Shown piece by piece: positions 31,340 through 42,839 of a DNA stretch of 64,000 nucleotides. Position 1 is the stretch's first letter; each line of letters opens with the position of its first letter. This DNA is from Anaeramoeba flamelloides (taxonomy: Eukaryota > Metamonada > Anaeramoebidae): assembly GCA_027625915.1 (NCBI GenBank), contig JANTQA010000016.1, positions 1,493,001 through 1,557,000 of the forward strand, in the 5' to 3' direction. The position numbers were made by a program, and so were the translations under genes. Below the pieces are notes generated by a model that made no database searches, was not told the DNA's origin, and saw only the letters and a list, made by a program, of their open reading frames with translations.

Positions 31340-32925
31340 ATTATATTTCAAAAAAAAAAAAAAAAAAAGATAAAAAAAATTTTGTGTACTTTCATTAGAC
31401 TTTTTGATGATATCTATACTTAATTCACGATAAAGTTGCAAAAATAATCAAGTCAAATCTTGATAAAGTTTCAAAAAATGTGATTATTTTGATGAAACCG
31501 CAATAGTGTAGACAATCGCGATATTCAATATTATCAGGATAATTTCTAAAAAATAGCTATAATTATTAAAAAATCATGATGAATGCCAAAATATCGCGAA
31601 TAAAAAGTATATTGTGATATAACAGTTGGTGTGTTTTTGGGCTAATTCAGTAATATTTTTATAAAGAATTTTTTTTTTGATCAAAATATAGATTATGTGA
31701 TTAAAAGTTATTCTTTGAAAAAACAAAAAAAAAAGATACTTGATTCAATCAAGGAGAAGATCAAAGAGTTTTATTACGTTTTCATAATAGTTTGGTTGAT
31801 AAAACTAGGGATCTTTTAGATCAACAAAAAGATACGAACTTTAAAGATATAAATAATTTCTCAGTCAAGAGTGGTGTTGTAAATTGAGTTGAATAATTAG
31901 CTTCTAAAAAAACCAACCCTTCATATGTTCTTTAAAGAATTTTTTCTTGGGTTAAAACATTTACAAGATTCTCCGAAAGCTAAAAGGGGTTGGATAACTT
32001 TTTAAAAGCATTCACAACAACCGAGCCTTATGATCACCAATTATTAAGATTTTTTATACAATTGTTGTCTTCTTCTTGTTTTTCTTCTTCTTTCTATTGA
32101 ACAGAAAACACAACAATAGCTTAAACGTTTTTGTTTGATCGATCACCAATAAGAAGGAAAATTACTCTTTATTCTTTTTGGTTATTAAACTTGTGAGGGT
32201 AACAACTCCTTTTTTTAAAAAAAAATCTATTTTGTATTCAAGTATATTGTTGAAATGGATTATTATTAATCTCATCATAAAATTTGTTTGAGATTTTATA
32301 TTTTGTTAAAAAAAAAAAATGAATTGAAAAAATTTTTAATCCACTACAAACCAGCTTATTGTACTTTTAAAAGTTTTAGATCTTTCAAAAATTTCAAACA
32401 CTTGAAGATAATTTGCATATTTTGCAAACACTTTCTAACATTTTTAAAGCCGAAAAGTGTTGTAAAAGCTAAGTTTTTTTTTAAGGTGATTTCAAAAAAA
32501 TAATTTTTCATTTCTTCTCGATAATTATTTTATCGCGATTAAATAATTTTTTGTGATAAAGTTGGATTAATGGCGATTTTTTTAATACATTCGCAATTTT
32601 GTTATTAATATCATGATAATAAACGTTATCATAAAAACCTCTAGTAGTTAAATTCAAAATATTTCCCTAAAAGTTTTAATATAAAATAAACATTCTTTAG
32701 ATTATTTACAATTTTTTTTTTTTTTTATTGATCAAAGTACATATTGTTCCTTTTAAAATTTTGAGTTAGTTCAATTAAAATACGAGATTATACTAGAATC
32801 CAACACTTTTATGATTTTTTTTAATTAACAATTGGGTCGGAAAACTTTTTTATTGCTTGATTTTGATTATTTATGAGGATTAAAAGTCTTTGTTTTAATT
32901 ACAATTTATTAGATTTTTTTTCCAA
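31340..32925. other. gene-free spacer
   Basis: No supported gene. The frame at 32288-32503 is Lys/Phe-rich without recognisable motifs. Confidence 0.4.
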
Positions 32926-32929
32926 CATG

Positions 32930-33250
32930 AAATAAAATAACATTATAGAATTTTGAGATAAGAATAAAAGACAAACCATTTAACATTCCCCAAACGAGAT
33001 CAAACAAATCAACTTAACATTCTATTGTGTTATTTAATTTTACCTATGAAATTAAAATTAATCAATTTTTTTTCAGTGGGGTACTTTAAATACTAAAAAA
33101 CAACTAGACACAACCAAACTAAAAAATAAGTTTTTCAAATCAACTTTCAAAATAATTGAAAAAGTGAAATTTTTGATTTTAGGGTCTTTGCTCCCTTAAA
33201 TATTTGAAATTACTCAACAATTTTCTGATTAATTAAAATTAATACTCTTG
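32930..33250. repeat. dispersed segment, copy 1
   Basis: Matches 55690-56000 in the same orientation: TTGAGATAAGnATAAAAGA, CCATTnAACA, AACnTAACATT, GTACTTTAAATA and AAAAAGTGAAA occur in the same order and spacing. No reading frame. Confidence 0.65.
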
Positions 33251-33668
33251 TAAGGGATTATTTTCTTTTCAGGTATTTTATTCAAAACTCTCCTCCATTT
33301 TGAGTTCACTTCGAAAAAAGAATTTTGGTGTGTGAGAACTAATGATAAACTAAATTGAAATTGGTATGAAAGTATTCCCTCGTGCAAAAATACTTATAAA
33401 TCACAAATTCTTGAAAAAGGGAGAGATTGAAGTAAAAACGTTTCTTACTCTTTTTGTGCGATTACCATAAAAAAACAATTCCAATCCTAATAATAAAGGT
33501 ACATGGAAAATAAGATTTCAAACAAAGGTTTCTTTTTTCAGAATTCTCTTTAAAAAAGTAATAATGTTCCCAAATATTTATGTTACCCATTTTTCTGTTT
33601 TTGATTCCATTAATTTTTTTTTTCAATCCTTTCTCAAAAAAACTACTTTCCAACGAAACAAAAATCAA

Positions 33669-34413
33669 ATGAGGTTAACCAATTTTAGTGTATTAATATT
33701 CTTAATTATTGGGGTTGCTTATTGTTGTGATAACCATAAAGGTTGTAAAAACGAAGACGAACCATGGTGTGTAGATTCAAAATGTGTTGAATGCCAAAAC
33801 CACACAGACTGTGACCTGGACAAATACTGTACTGAAAAGAATGCATGTAAAAAGTATTCTGATGACAACAAATTTGGCGAGTATTGCGATTCGGAACGTT
33901 GTATAGACATTGAAACGATGAAGGTTTGCGGCAAGTGTGTAGATAACGAAACTACCACTTGGAGAGGTGCCTGTATCGATTTTAAATGTGAAATGTGTGA
34001 TCTCAATGAAGACTGGCCAAACGAATATGATCTTGTGTAATATTATTCGCTTTTCAAAATATTCTCTTTCAAACTGAATTTAAATTTTCTATCTTTTTGT
34101 TCTTTTGAAAACTTTTGTGTATTTTATTTTGTTTTATTTAACACAAAAATCCCAAAAAAAAAAAAAAAAAAAAAAAAATTCTCTATTTGTTTTTGATCTT
34201 TCCACAAAAAGTAACCAACATGCAGGCCTCTCAAAATGCTACCCAAAAGGATCAAATGGTGCTGCTGGTGTTGTAGGTAAATATCAAAAAGCTACAAACA
34301 CACCAAATGGGCTCGTGCAAAATGGTATTTCAATTGGCTTCTTCATAATTGGCTTTTTATTTTTTGGTGTTTTAATTACACAATGTATCATCATGAAAAA
34401 ACTTACTTCTTAA
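33669..34413 (+). CDS. Cys-rich type I membrane protein
   Basis: Two exons: 33669-34036 and 34212-34413, 189 aa. The phase-2 intron (GTAATA...AAAAAG) joins EYDLV to NQHAGLSK. Order of parts: signal peptide at residues 1-18 (hydrophobic VLIFLIIGVAYC); ectodomain with about 17 Cys in CxxC-type clusters (residues 19-110, for example CVECQNHTDCDLDKYC), two N-glycosylation sequons (NHT 44, NET 93), and a Gly/Asn linker at 134-160; one membrane helix at about 162-184 (GISIGFFIIGFLFFGVLITQ); a short basic cytoplasmic end, MKKLTS. It is predicted to sit at the cell surface or in the endomembrane system. Repeated Cys-x2-Cys and Cys-x5-Cys spacing recalls small disulfide domains of protist surface proteins, but no family is recognised. 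The start chosen is the ATG that begins the signal peptide; upstream in-frame codons are not convincing. Confidence 0.8.
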
Positions 34414-34841
34414 TGAAAAGGTTGTGTGCGGATTTTTAAGAAAGGAGATCAAATCTTTGATTTGAAATTTATGTTTCCTTCTTAATAATTTTTCATCTAC
34501 CGCCTAACATTAAAGTAATTTTTCGCCCGTTTTCTTAATTTGAAAAAAATCCTTTAAGAATTGACTTTTTTTTGATTGTTTACTTTTTCGAAAAAAAAGT
34601 AGTGCGTAAAAATACTCAAAACAATTTAATATTTTGATTTTTTGTCTTTTGGGCAATTTCTTGTTTGTTTTTGTTCTTTTTTTGGTTTTTGATTTTTTCT
34701 TTTTGATTTTTCGTGTGCTTTTTTAATTTTCTATTGTTTGTTGTAAACACAAACAACTTGCAAAGTTAAACCCTTTTTAAAAAAGTGTGATTATTTTTTT
34801 TTTTAAGATGGCCAATAAATCAGAACATTGAAGTTTGTTAA

Positions 34842-35011
34842 GGGTTTAGTCTCTATTATTTTTTTTTGACCAATTTTCAAATAAGGTTTCCTTTTCTAGA
34901 AATAAGTTTAATATTGAAAATAAACAGGGATTTTCAAATATAAGTAATTGGCAAAAATTTTTCTCAAACTCTATTTAATTTAGGTAAAAGAATTTAATAG
35001 AGATTAGTCCC
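34842..35011. mobile_element. TTAA-flanked MITE, copy 2 (170 bp)
   Basis: Flanked by TTAA at 34838-34841 and 35012-35015. Alignable end to end with 4412-4582: TAGTCTCTATTATTTT, TTTGACCAATTT, AAATAAGTTTAATAT, AAATAAACAGGG, AAGTAATTGGCAAAA, TTTAGGTAAAA, AGTCCC. Confidence 0.88.
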
Positions 35012-35499
35012 TTAAGGTGCTATCAAACTCAAATAAATATTCAAGTATATCCAATAGTCAAATTCAAAAATATTTTACCGCATCTTGAAATTGAAAAACA
35101 AAGTGAAAATATGATTCCTAAAATCGCTAAACCTACTTTTAATGCTATTTTCAGAAATGAATTATTGTTTTTAAAAGTTTAGATCCAATTTTCTCATTTT
35201 TTAAAAAGTTCAAAATCAACAAATATTTATGAATTATTTAAACAAAATTATTTTGTTTGAAAGAATATTGAAATCTTAATATCTGTAAAGGAATTATATA
35301 AAAATACACTTTAAAAATGAAACCACCAAGTTTTTGGAATAACTCAATATAAAAAATTGAATTAATTTCAAAAAACTTACGATATAAATTATAAACTTTT
35401 AAAAAAATAATTTTTTTATTCAAAGAAGGGTTCCATTCAATTTTTTCTTTTTATTAAATATAAAGATTATGAGAAAAAAACCCAAACAATCAAATTAAA

Positions 35500-36195
35500 A
35501 ATTCTAACAAAATACTTTTTATCAAGCAAGAAAATTTCAACTTTTAATCTAAAGAAATTCTTTTTAATTTTATTATTTATAACAAATAATTAATAACCCC
35601 AATCTTATTTTTTTTTAGTGAGTTTTTAAAAGATTAAATTTATCAATAGAGTTTACAATTATTTCTCAATTTTTTAAAGATTTACAAACAAACAAATGAA
35701 TTCAAATCAATAATACTAATAATAAAAAAAAAAATAGATATTTTCGAATAACTGGTTTGAAAACTAATCGTTCGTTGTTTATACTCTTATGAATATTTTA
35801 TAAAGAATATTTCAAAGTTTTAAAATTTCAAGAAATTATATAAATTATTTTTAAATAAAATAAATCATCAATTTTTTTTAGATCTCCAAGGATTCAATAT
35901 TTGATTTATTTTTATTATATTTTTAAAATAAGATTAAAGCCACAACGTTATTTATTCATATAAACTCTCAGAAATTACTAAAAATGAGATTTCTTCAAAA
36001 AAAAAATCTTTAAAAAAATTTTCTTTTTCTAATTTGATCTAAAATTCTAAAGTAAAAGGATCTGTATCTTTTGACTGAAGATTTTATTGGTAAAAATAAA
36101 TTCTTCATAAATGATAAACTCGTCTCTCTAAAGTTGATAAATAAAGTTGAATATCAGGGTTTAATTAAATCATTGTGTAAATAATTACTCTATTG
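35500..36195. repeat. dispersed segment, copy 2 (about 650 bp)
   Basis: Same order of blocks as 7250-7920 (see that entry); diverged by substitutions and small indels. Confidence 0.65.
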
Positions 36196-36469
36196 CCTTT
36201 TGAGGAAAAAAAATAAATAAGAGGTACTAGTTCCTATGGGCTGTATTAAAGATTTTTGAAAACTTTTTTGTTAAAATTTTTGAAAATAACTTAAAGTTTT
36301 ACCATATTAAAGGGCGGTGGAAAAAAGGGCACTGTGATAATTACATGGTTCAAAAGATTGTGGGTTGTTCCCTTAATCTTCTAAGATCAAGAAGAACTTG
36401 TAAAAATTTTCCAATTTATAGTAATTGTTATATTTTACCTGATCAGATTCTTGATTATATGTTACCATT

Positions 36470-36900
36470 GTGGTAAAAAAGTGAAAACCTGTTTTTAATT
36501 GGGAATATTACTAAAAATTCAAAGTAAGATCAATTCATAAAATATTATATAAATAAATAAAATATGAGTTTCGTTAAAAAAATGTTAGAGGGAAGATTAA
36601 CAATCTTCATATTTGTCATTTTATGTTTTGCTTTGTATCAAATATTTTGAATTTTAATTGTTGTTTTTAATTTGTATTGGGTAAAGAAAATGATTTTTGT
36701 GAAGGGAATTATAAATATAGAATGAATTAATTGGTGTGTAGTATCCTAGAATTGTTACTGTTACCTGTATAGAATATAAAAATAGGCTCAGAGTCAATGA
36801 ATATTCCTTAATTGATTACTATCAGTTATGTAAATTATTGATGAACCCATCAAACAAATGGAAAACAAATAAAACATTTAAAATATCTTTGGATCTGATC
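36470..36900. mobile_element. member of the inverted-repeat element family
   Basis: The left part, TTGTGGTAAAAAAGTGAAAA, TTTTTAATTGGGAATATTAC and AAAGTAAGATCAATT, matches 9854-10308 and 59164-59702. The right end is unresolved. Confidence 0.5.
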
Positions 36901-37022
36901 ATTTATTTCATTTCTTTTTTTGTTGATACATTTTTTCATAATTAAGAGTTTATGTAAAGATCTTTTTTTTGATCTAATTCAAAATTTTTTGCAAGTTGGC
37001 TTATAATGTTGAAATTATTAAA

Positions 37023-37190
37023 TCAAAATATATCTTGAATACATATCTCAAGACTAGAAATCATGGTTTGTAATTTATCATCAATTGGTAGATCTCCAAA
37101 TTCCAAATAACGGATATTTTTCATATTAATTGGAATTGAAACACATCCAATAAAGTATACTTGATCGTTCAATAGAATTATTAATGTAAA
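37023..37190 (-). other. coding-like fragment, unrecognised
   Basis: Open minus-strand frame of 55 codons without a clear start, ending TGA at 37023-37025: LLNDQVYFIGCVSIPINMKN and IRYLEFGDLPIDDKLQTMIS. Composition is balanced and unlike chance A+T-rich translation. The phrase IPxNxKxxRYLEFGD loosely recalls FNIP/leucine-rich repeats of dictyostelids, which is not enough for a call. It could be the last exon of a gene or a pseudogene; a second minus-strand island is at 38187-38420. Confidence 0.3.
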
Positions 37191-38186
37191 CTAAATGATT
37201 TTTTTAATCTTCAATAATTAATGAATTCTAAAGGTTGGGAAACTAATAAATTAAAAATAAAGATCATTTATAATTTATAATTCAATATTTTTTTAGTAGA
37301 TTATGAGTTCAAGTTATTTAACTACTTACTAAAAAACAATAAATAAATAAATCATATATTATTTTTTGAGTAATGAAAATATGATATTGCCATTATTAAA
37401 AATTCCCCATAATTAACAAGAAAAGTTATCAGATACTATTATTAGATAAAAAAAAAATCTGATTTACTTTTTATAGATAATTAAAAAGTTTTCAAAGAAA
37501 AAGGGCAATGATGAGAAAGATTGGTTAATAAATAAAAAAGAATGTAATTAATTATCTAAAATCTTAAATTAATTGGAAAATTATCTTCTAAGATAAAATA
37601 TTTTTTTAAAAAAAAACTATGGATAATTAAAGATATAGATATAAAATTATGAATAATGAAACATAAAAATTATTTTTTTACAAGTCAAATTTTGGGAAAA
37701 AAAAAATAAAAATGATTTTTATTGTTGTGATATCTCAACAAAAATCAAACCTCGAGAATATTTACCTTAAAATTTATCATCAAATAATGAGTAAATATAA
37801 TAAGAATAAAATTTGAAAATTTAAATCAAATGAATTTGGTATATCATTCAAGAAAACTAATCTTGATATTTTTTGTTTTTTTTTTAAATATCATTTTCTC
37901 TAAAATATTGATTGTAGATAGTAGTAAAATAAAAGTATTTTTTTTTGTTATTTTGTGCTTTTTTCATTGATTCGATAACCTAAGCGTACAGAGATAAATT
38001 TTAAAAAAATATTTTATTTATCAAATTCGGTATGTGTTTTTGTGTTGATAAGGCCTTATGCGATATCCAAATTTCAATCCTATTAAAATTTTTTTTTTAT
38101 GAATAAAATAACATTTAACAACTGAAAAAATATAAAGTTAAGTGATCTTTTAACAATTTAAAAAATACTTTTTTTCGGGAGGGTTA

Positions 38187-38420
38187 TTAATGATTCCAAA
38201 TCCTCTTTTTTAAGGCTTGGGGTGTTTGTAAGTAGTCAAAATGATAAAAAAATTCATAATAATAATTGATAGACTTTTTACTGATTATATCATAAATGGA
38301 CTTGTAGATGTGCATATGTAAAGTAATGTGAAAGTACTTTAGTAACTGAAGAATATTGAATACAGTCGATAAGCTGGAAACCAACTGATATGAACCAAAT
38401 GAAAATTTCTATACATAATA
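38187..38420 (-). other. coding-like fragment, unrecognised
   Basis: The minus-strand frame from about 38407 to TAA 38187-38189 reads FGSYQLVSSLSTVFNILQLL, and ends TPQALKKRIWNH. No ATG precedes the sensible part. It lies 1 kb upstream (in its own direction) of the fragment at 37023-37190 and may belong to the same decayed gene. Confidence 0.2.
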
Positions 38421-38912
38421 TCAAGTCTTTAATTGGGTGAATTAATGGTATGGTATTGGTATATTGTCCTGTTATTTTTTATCTTTTATTTATGTTGGAG
38501 TGTCAATAAACTAAAATAACAATAAAATAAAATCAATAAAAAATTACAAAAATAAATTTTGATTCTTAAAATCCAGATCTTTATTGGCGTTATTATCTAT
38601 AAAATTCCTATTTTAATTGTAATAATCTACATATTTTTTTTTCATAGATATTTTGGTCAAATATTTTTGTTTCTTTATCAAAAAAAAGCTGGTTGTTAAG
38701 GCAATTCATAGAATTTCAACATAAAAGGCGGTAACCAACTCCTTCAATCGATGAATAATATGGTTACAAAGAAAATCTATTTAAATTACTTTTTTACGTT
38801 ATCTTGGTATTTTTTTACACTCTTTCATTCTTTTTATTGTATTTTTGTTTATATTGCAAAATAATATTTTACTTTTTATGGTTTAAAGAAATCTAAACAA
38901 GAAGTTATAATT

Positions 38913-38921
38913 CCCCCCCCC
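38913..38921. repeat. C9 tract
   Basis: Nine consecutive C in otherwise A+T-rich DNA, about 40 bp before a palindromic array. Confidence 0.95.
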
Positions 38922-38954
38922 TTGGTAATGGAATATAAAAATATAAATTGTGGA

Positions 38955-39440
38955 AATTTCTGTAGAGTGCCTCAAATGTCTAGATTTTTTTAATTTCATA
39001 AATCAAAAAAAAAAAATAACAATATTATCTTGAGGTTTACTGTTTTATTTCTAAAGTGTTCTAGTTTTTTTTTTACTTTTTAAATTAAACAGAAAATTTT
39101 AATAAATTTTGGGATTATTTCGAAAAGTAAAAAAAAAAATAAGGAAAATCTATCGATTTTCATTGGGTTTTTTTGGGTTTTTTATTTATTAGGAAAATCA
39201 ATAGATTTTTGTTAGGTTTTTTTTTTACTTTTTGTAATAAAAAGAAAATTTATTAAAATTTTCTGTTGATTTCTAAAGTAAAAAAACCTAGAACACTTCA
39301 CAAATAAAATAGAAAACTTCTAAAAAACCGAGAATACTTCACAAATAAATAATAAAATTCAAAAAAACCTAAAGAAAATCTATTAATTTTCAAAATAAAC
39401 AGAAAACTCAAGAAATCCCAAAGACAACACTTCTGGTAAT
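38955..39440. repeat. palindromic repeat array
   Basis: Opens with TAGAGTGCCTCAAATGTCTAG, related to the unit start at 1985-2000 and 2190-2200. It then holds several nested inverted repeats built from AAATCTAT/ATAGATTT, AACAGAAAATTT/AAATTTTCTGTT and AAAACCTA/TAGGTTTT words. Direct repeats of ACTTCACAAATAAA occur near 39294 and 39334. No coding sequence. Confidence 0.6.
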
Positions 39441-39599
39441 ATTTTTGAATGGCCTCTACTCTATATATAAAATAAAAAATACATTTTCTTTTCACAAACT
39501 TCTTTTTGACAAACAAAATCCAAATTTTTACCTTTAAAAGGTTCAAAATATGTGATACTCATTCTTGTTCAAGTTATCTATTTTATTATACCTTCTTAT

Positions 39600-40080
39600 G
39601 AACTTAAGTTTCATTTTTCTAATAAATTTTCTAGATGGGGTGGGAAGTAAGTTAAGTTGGAGGAAAACAAATTGATTTTAATATTTTCTTATTTCTTTCT
39701 AGAAGTACAAAAAATATTTTGATCATAATTAATTTTTGTAATGAAAATTAAAACAAAACAACAACAAACAATCCTTTAAATAACAAAGTTTTTCTATAAT
39801 TATTTAACTTTTCAATCATTTTTCTAGACGTGTTTATTGTTCCAGCACCCCTATAACATTAAATTAAGTTTGTACTTCAATTTAAAAAAATATATTGGGA
39901 TTTGTATCTCTAAATATTTGTTTGGTAATTTTTAAGTTTATACGTGGTTATGCCTTACTTGAACTTAAAATTCTAAAGTTAATAAAAGATTGAAGAATTG
40001 AAAATAGAATAATAATTAGTTGGAATTTTATACCCTTTAAGTTTTAAAACAAGTGTTTATTTATGAAAAGTTATTCATAT
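39600..40080. other. gene-free spacer
   Basis: Nothing recognised. Confidence 0.35.
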
Positions 40081-40084
40081 TTCC

Positions 40085-40540
40085 GGTATGAGTACTTGAA
40101 TTTTGCTTCTTAGATGATCGATCTTGGATTTGGTATAAATTTTATATCCTTGATGAAAACTCTAATTTTTATTTTTTTTTTTTTCCAAAAAGCAAATTTA
40201 TGAGTGTAATGCTAATACATTGAAAGATATTTAAAAAAAATATAATTTTTGGGTTTTTGATTGTTATTTTTAGAATTGTTTTGTTTTATTTGAAGCTTTT
40301 AAAAAAAAAATTGTGTTTTCTGAAATTGAGTAAAAGAGATTTGAGATTTGAAATTTTTAATTGTCAACCCATGAATTATTTTTTTTTATTAAATACATTA
40401 CAACTTAGTATTCTGGCACTCACCAATTCTTTTTTGAGGAACCAAAATTAAATTGTGAAAAAATTTCAGTATTAAACCACCCTTTAAAATTTATACCAAG
40501 TCCAAGATCGATCATCGAAGATCCAAAATACCAAGTAACC
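40085..40540. mobile_element. terminal-inverted-repeat element, about 455 bp
   Basis: The left terminus contains GATGATCGATCTTGGATTTG followed by GTATAAATTTTA (about 40113-40143). The right terminus contains its inverse (TAAAATTTATACC and AAGTCCAAGATCGATCATCG at 40486-40516). The arms are about 55-60 bp with few mismatches, which is striking against the background. The 64-codon frame inside (40257-40451) shows no family resemblance. Class unknown; no target duplication is clear. Confidence 0.75.
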
Positions 40541-41156
40541 ACACCTGCAACAAGAATATATTCTTTTATTCAATTTGAGAGATTAAACCTTAAAAATCAA
40601 GTTTTCATAGAAGATCTTTCTATCTTTACAATAAGAATATTTTGAAGAGTAAAGTTAAAACTAAATTGTAGAATAAATCAAAAACGATAATTTATCGGTA
40701 ATTCTGATTATAATGAAGCTGATTAAAAGCATTTGAAAATTATAATATTTGTCATTTTTTATCATTTATTCAAAAGCAAACTTAGTTTAACAAATTGTTA
40801 GCGCGCGTTATCCAACTTCTTTATTCAAGTTTCAAATGGACTAAGTTGTGTTTTTTCTTCAATACCAACACCACTACTGTTTAGCAAGCCAACCAACTGC
40901 ACTTATTTAACAATTTTTTTTGATGCATAGTCGACACATACATCACTCAGATTCAGAAAATTTTACAAATAAATTTCTTTTACTGTGTACCATTTGTTTC
41001 TGTGATCCATTTGAATAACAAGTACTGTTTTAAAATTTTCCTTAAAAAGAGATTTTCTCCATAAAAATGATCATTTCTTTTTTTTTTCTTGCAAGAAAAA
41101 ATTTTCTTTAAACCTATTTTAACAATAAATTTTTTTTTTTTTTGTTTTTCAAAATT

Positions 41157-42727
41157 ATGACCAATAAAAATAATTCCTTTTTGTTTACAAGCGAATCTGT
41201 TTGTAGAGGGTTTGTTTTTAAATTTCCCAATTTTCTCTTTTTTTTTTTTTTTTCTGTTTTACCCAAAGTCAAACTAAATCTTCTTTTCTTTCTTTTCTCC
41301 TACTTTCCCCAAAAATTTTGTTACATAATTCTCCTACTCCTTGAACACAAAACCTAATAGCCATCCAGACAAATTATGTGATTATGTATCTGATTCTATT
41401 TTAGATGCCTTTTTAGAGCAAGATCCAAATTCAAAAGTAGCCTGTGAAACAGCCACCAAAACAGGGCTTGTCTTTGTCTTTGGAGAAATTACTTCAAAAG
41501 GTATTGTTGATTTTCAAAAAGTCGTCCGAAAGGCAGTCAAGGAAATTGGGTATGATAACTCCATAAAAGGGTTTGACTACAAAACGTGTAACGTGCTTGT
41601 TGCAATTGAACAACAGTCTTTGGAAATTGCCAAGGCTGTTCATTTAAAAAAGGATGAAAAAAATATCGGAGCAGGCGATCAAGTAAGCCTATTTTGTCCT
41701 TTTTGTGATATATTTTTTTTTGAAAAAATAATACCCAAACTAAAATCCAAGAAATTCCTCTCAAAACTAAAAACCTTTCTTTTACTTTTTGTTTCATATT
41801 TAAATTGAAAACTCATCAATTTAACTTTTAACAAAATAAAAAATCCAAAAACAAAAAAATTAAATCAATTTTTCAAACCCAAAGGGATTAATGTTTGGAT
41901 ATGCAACGAATGAAACTGAAGAAATGATGCCACTGACACATGTACTTGCTAATAAGCTTGCAGCCCAATTAGAAAAAGTCAGAGTTGAAAAAATTTTACC
42001 CTGGGTTCTTCCTGATGGGAAAACCCAGGTCACTGTTGAGTATTCCAAAGACAAAAACGGACACTTGATACCTTTAAGAATCCACAATGTTTTAATTTCG
42101 ACACAGCACTTAGAAACAGCAGACAAGGAAACTATTGAAGAAGGGCTGATGAAGCATGTTATTCAGCCAATCCTCCCAAAGAAATATGTTGACGAGAACA
42201 CCAAATATTTCCTCAACCCATCTGGGAAATTCGTCACAGGCGGGCCAATGGGAGATGCAGGATTAACAGGCAGAAAAATCATTGTTGACACATATGGAGG
42301 CTTTGGATCACACGGCGGTGGATGCTTCAGCGGGAAAGACTGCACCAAAGTTGATCGCTCAGGATCATATGCAACAAGATGGGTTGCCAAATCCTTAGTC
42401 GCTGCTGGGCTCTGCCAACGTTGCTTAGTGCAAGTTTCATATGGTATTGGGATGGTTGATCCAATCTCGATCCACGTGGACACTTATGGAACAGGTATCA
42501 AAAGCGACAAAGAAATCCTTCATATTATTAAAAAGAACTTTGATTTGACACCATACGGAATCATTTCTCAATTAGATCTCAAGCGTCCAATTTATAAAAA
42601 AACATCCTGTTATGGCCATTTTGGCAGAAACGACCCTGATTTTACTTGGGAAATCCCTAAAAAATTGGTTTTCGAAATTGAAGAGATTAAAGAGAGCAAA
42701 GAAATTAATGAAAAACAACAAAATTAA
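41157..42727 (+). CDS. MAT: S-adenosylmethionine synthetase (methionine adenosyltransferase)
   Basis: Makes S-adenosylmethionine from methionine and ATP in the cytosol; normally a dimer or tetramer. Three exons: 41157-41209, 41361-41682 and 41885-42727, 405 aa (family about 390-400). Intron 1 (GTTTGT...TAATAG, phase 2) rebuilds the ATP motif GHPDK at 18-22; intron 2 (GTAAGC...CCAAAG, phase 0) rebuilds GAGDQGLMFGYA at 121-132. The Gly-rich P-loop-like segment [15 protein letters not shown] is at 263-277, followed by [20 protein letters not shown] and [20 protein letters not shown] are intact. Oddities: [13 protein letters not shown] has Cys-Arg where nearly all family members have x-Glu before GHPDK, and GSY/CF replace the usual AAY/AF. 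The chosen ATG follows an in-frame TTG at 41142. GATCATTT lies 81 bp upstream. Very probably active. Confidence 0.97.
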
Positions 42728-42769
42728 ATCTTTACTAATTAATTATTTATGATTTAAGATTATTTTTTT

Positions 42770-42836
42770 TTAATTCTTTTTATTTTTTTTTATTCTTTTT
42801 ATTTTTTTTTTTTTATTCTTTTTATTTTTTTTACAA
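42770..42836. repeat. T-rich tandem repeat after the SAM synthetase gene
   Basis: Three units of roughly 20-24 nt, each TTCTTTTTATTTT plus a T run, start about 45 bp after the stop codon; this may act in 3'-end formation. Confidence 0.7.
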
Positions 42837-42839
42837 TAC

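Noticed and set aside
39298-39546. 82-codon minus-strand frame
   Set aside because: Lies over the palindromic array; low-complexity and repeat-derived.
42163-42483. 106-codon minus-strand frame
   Set aside because: Antisense shadow of the SAM synthetase exon 3.
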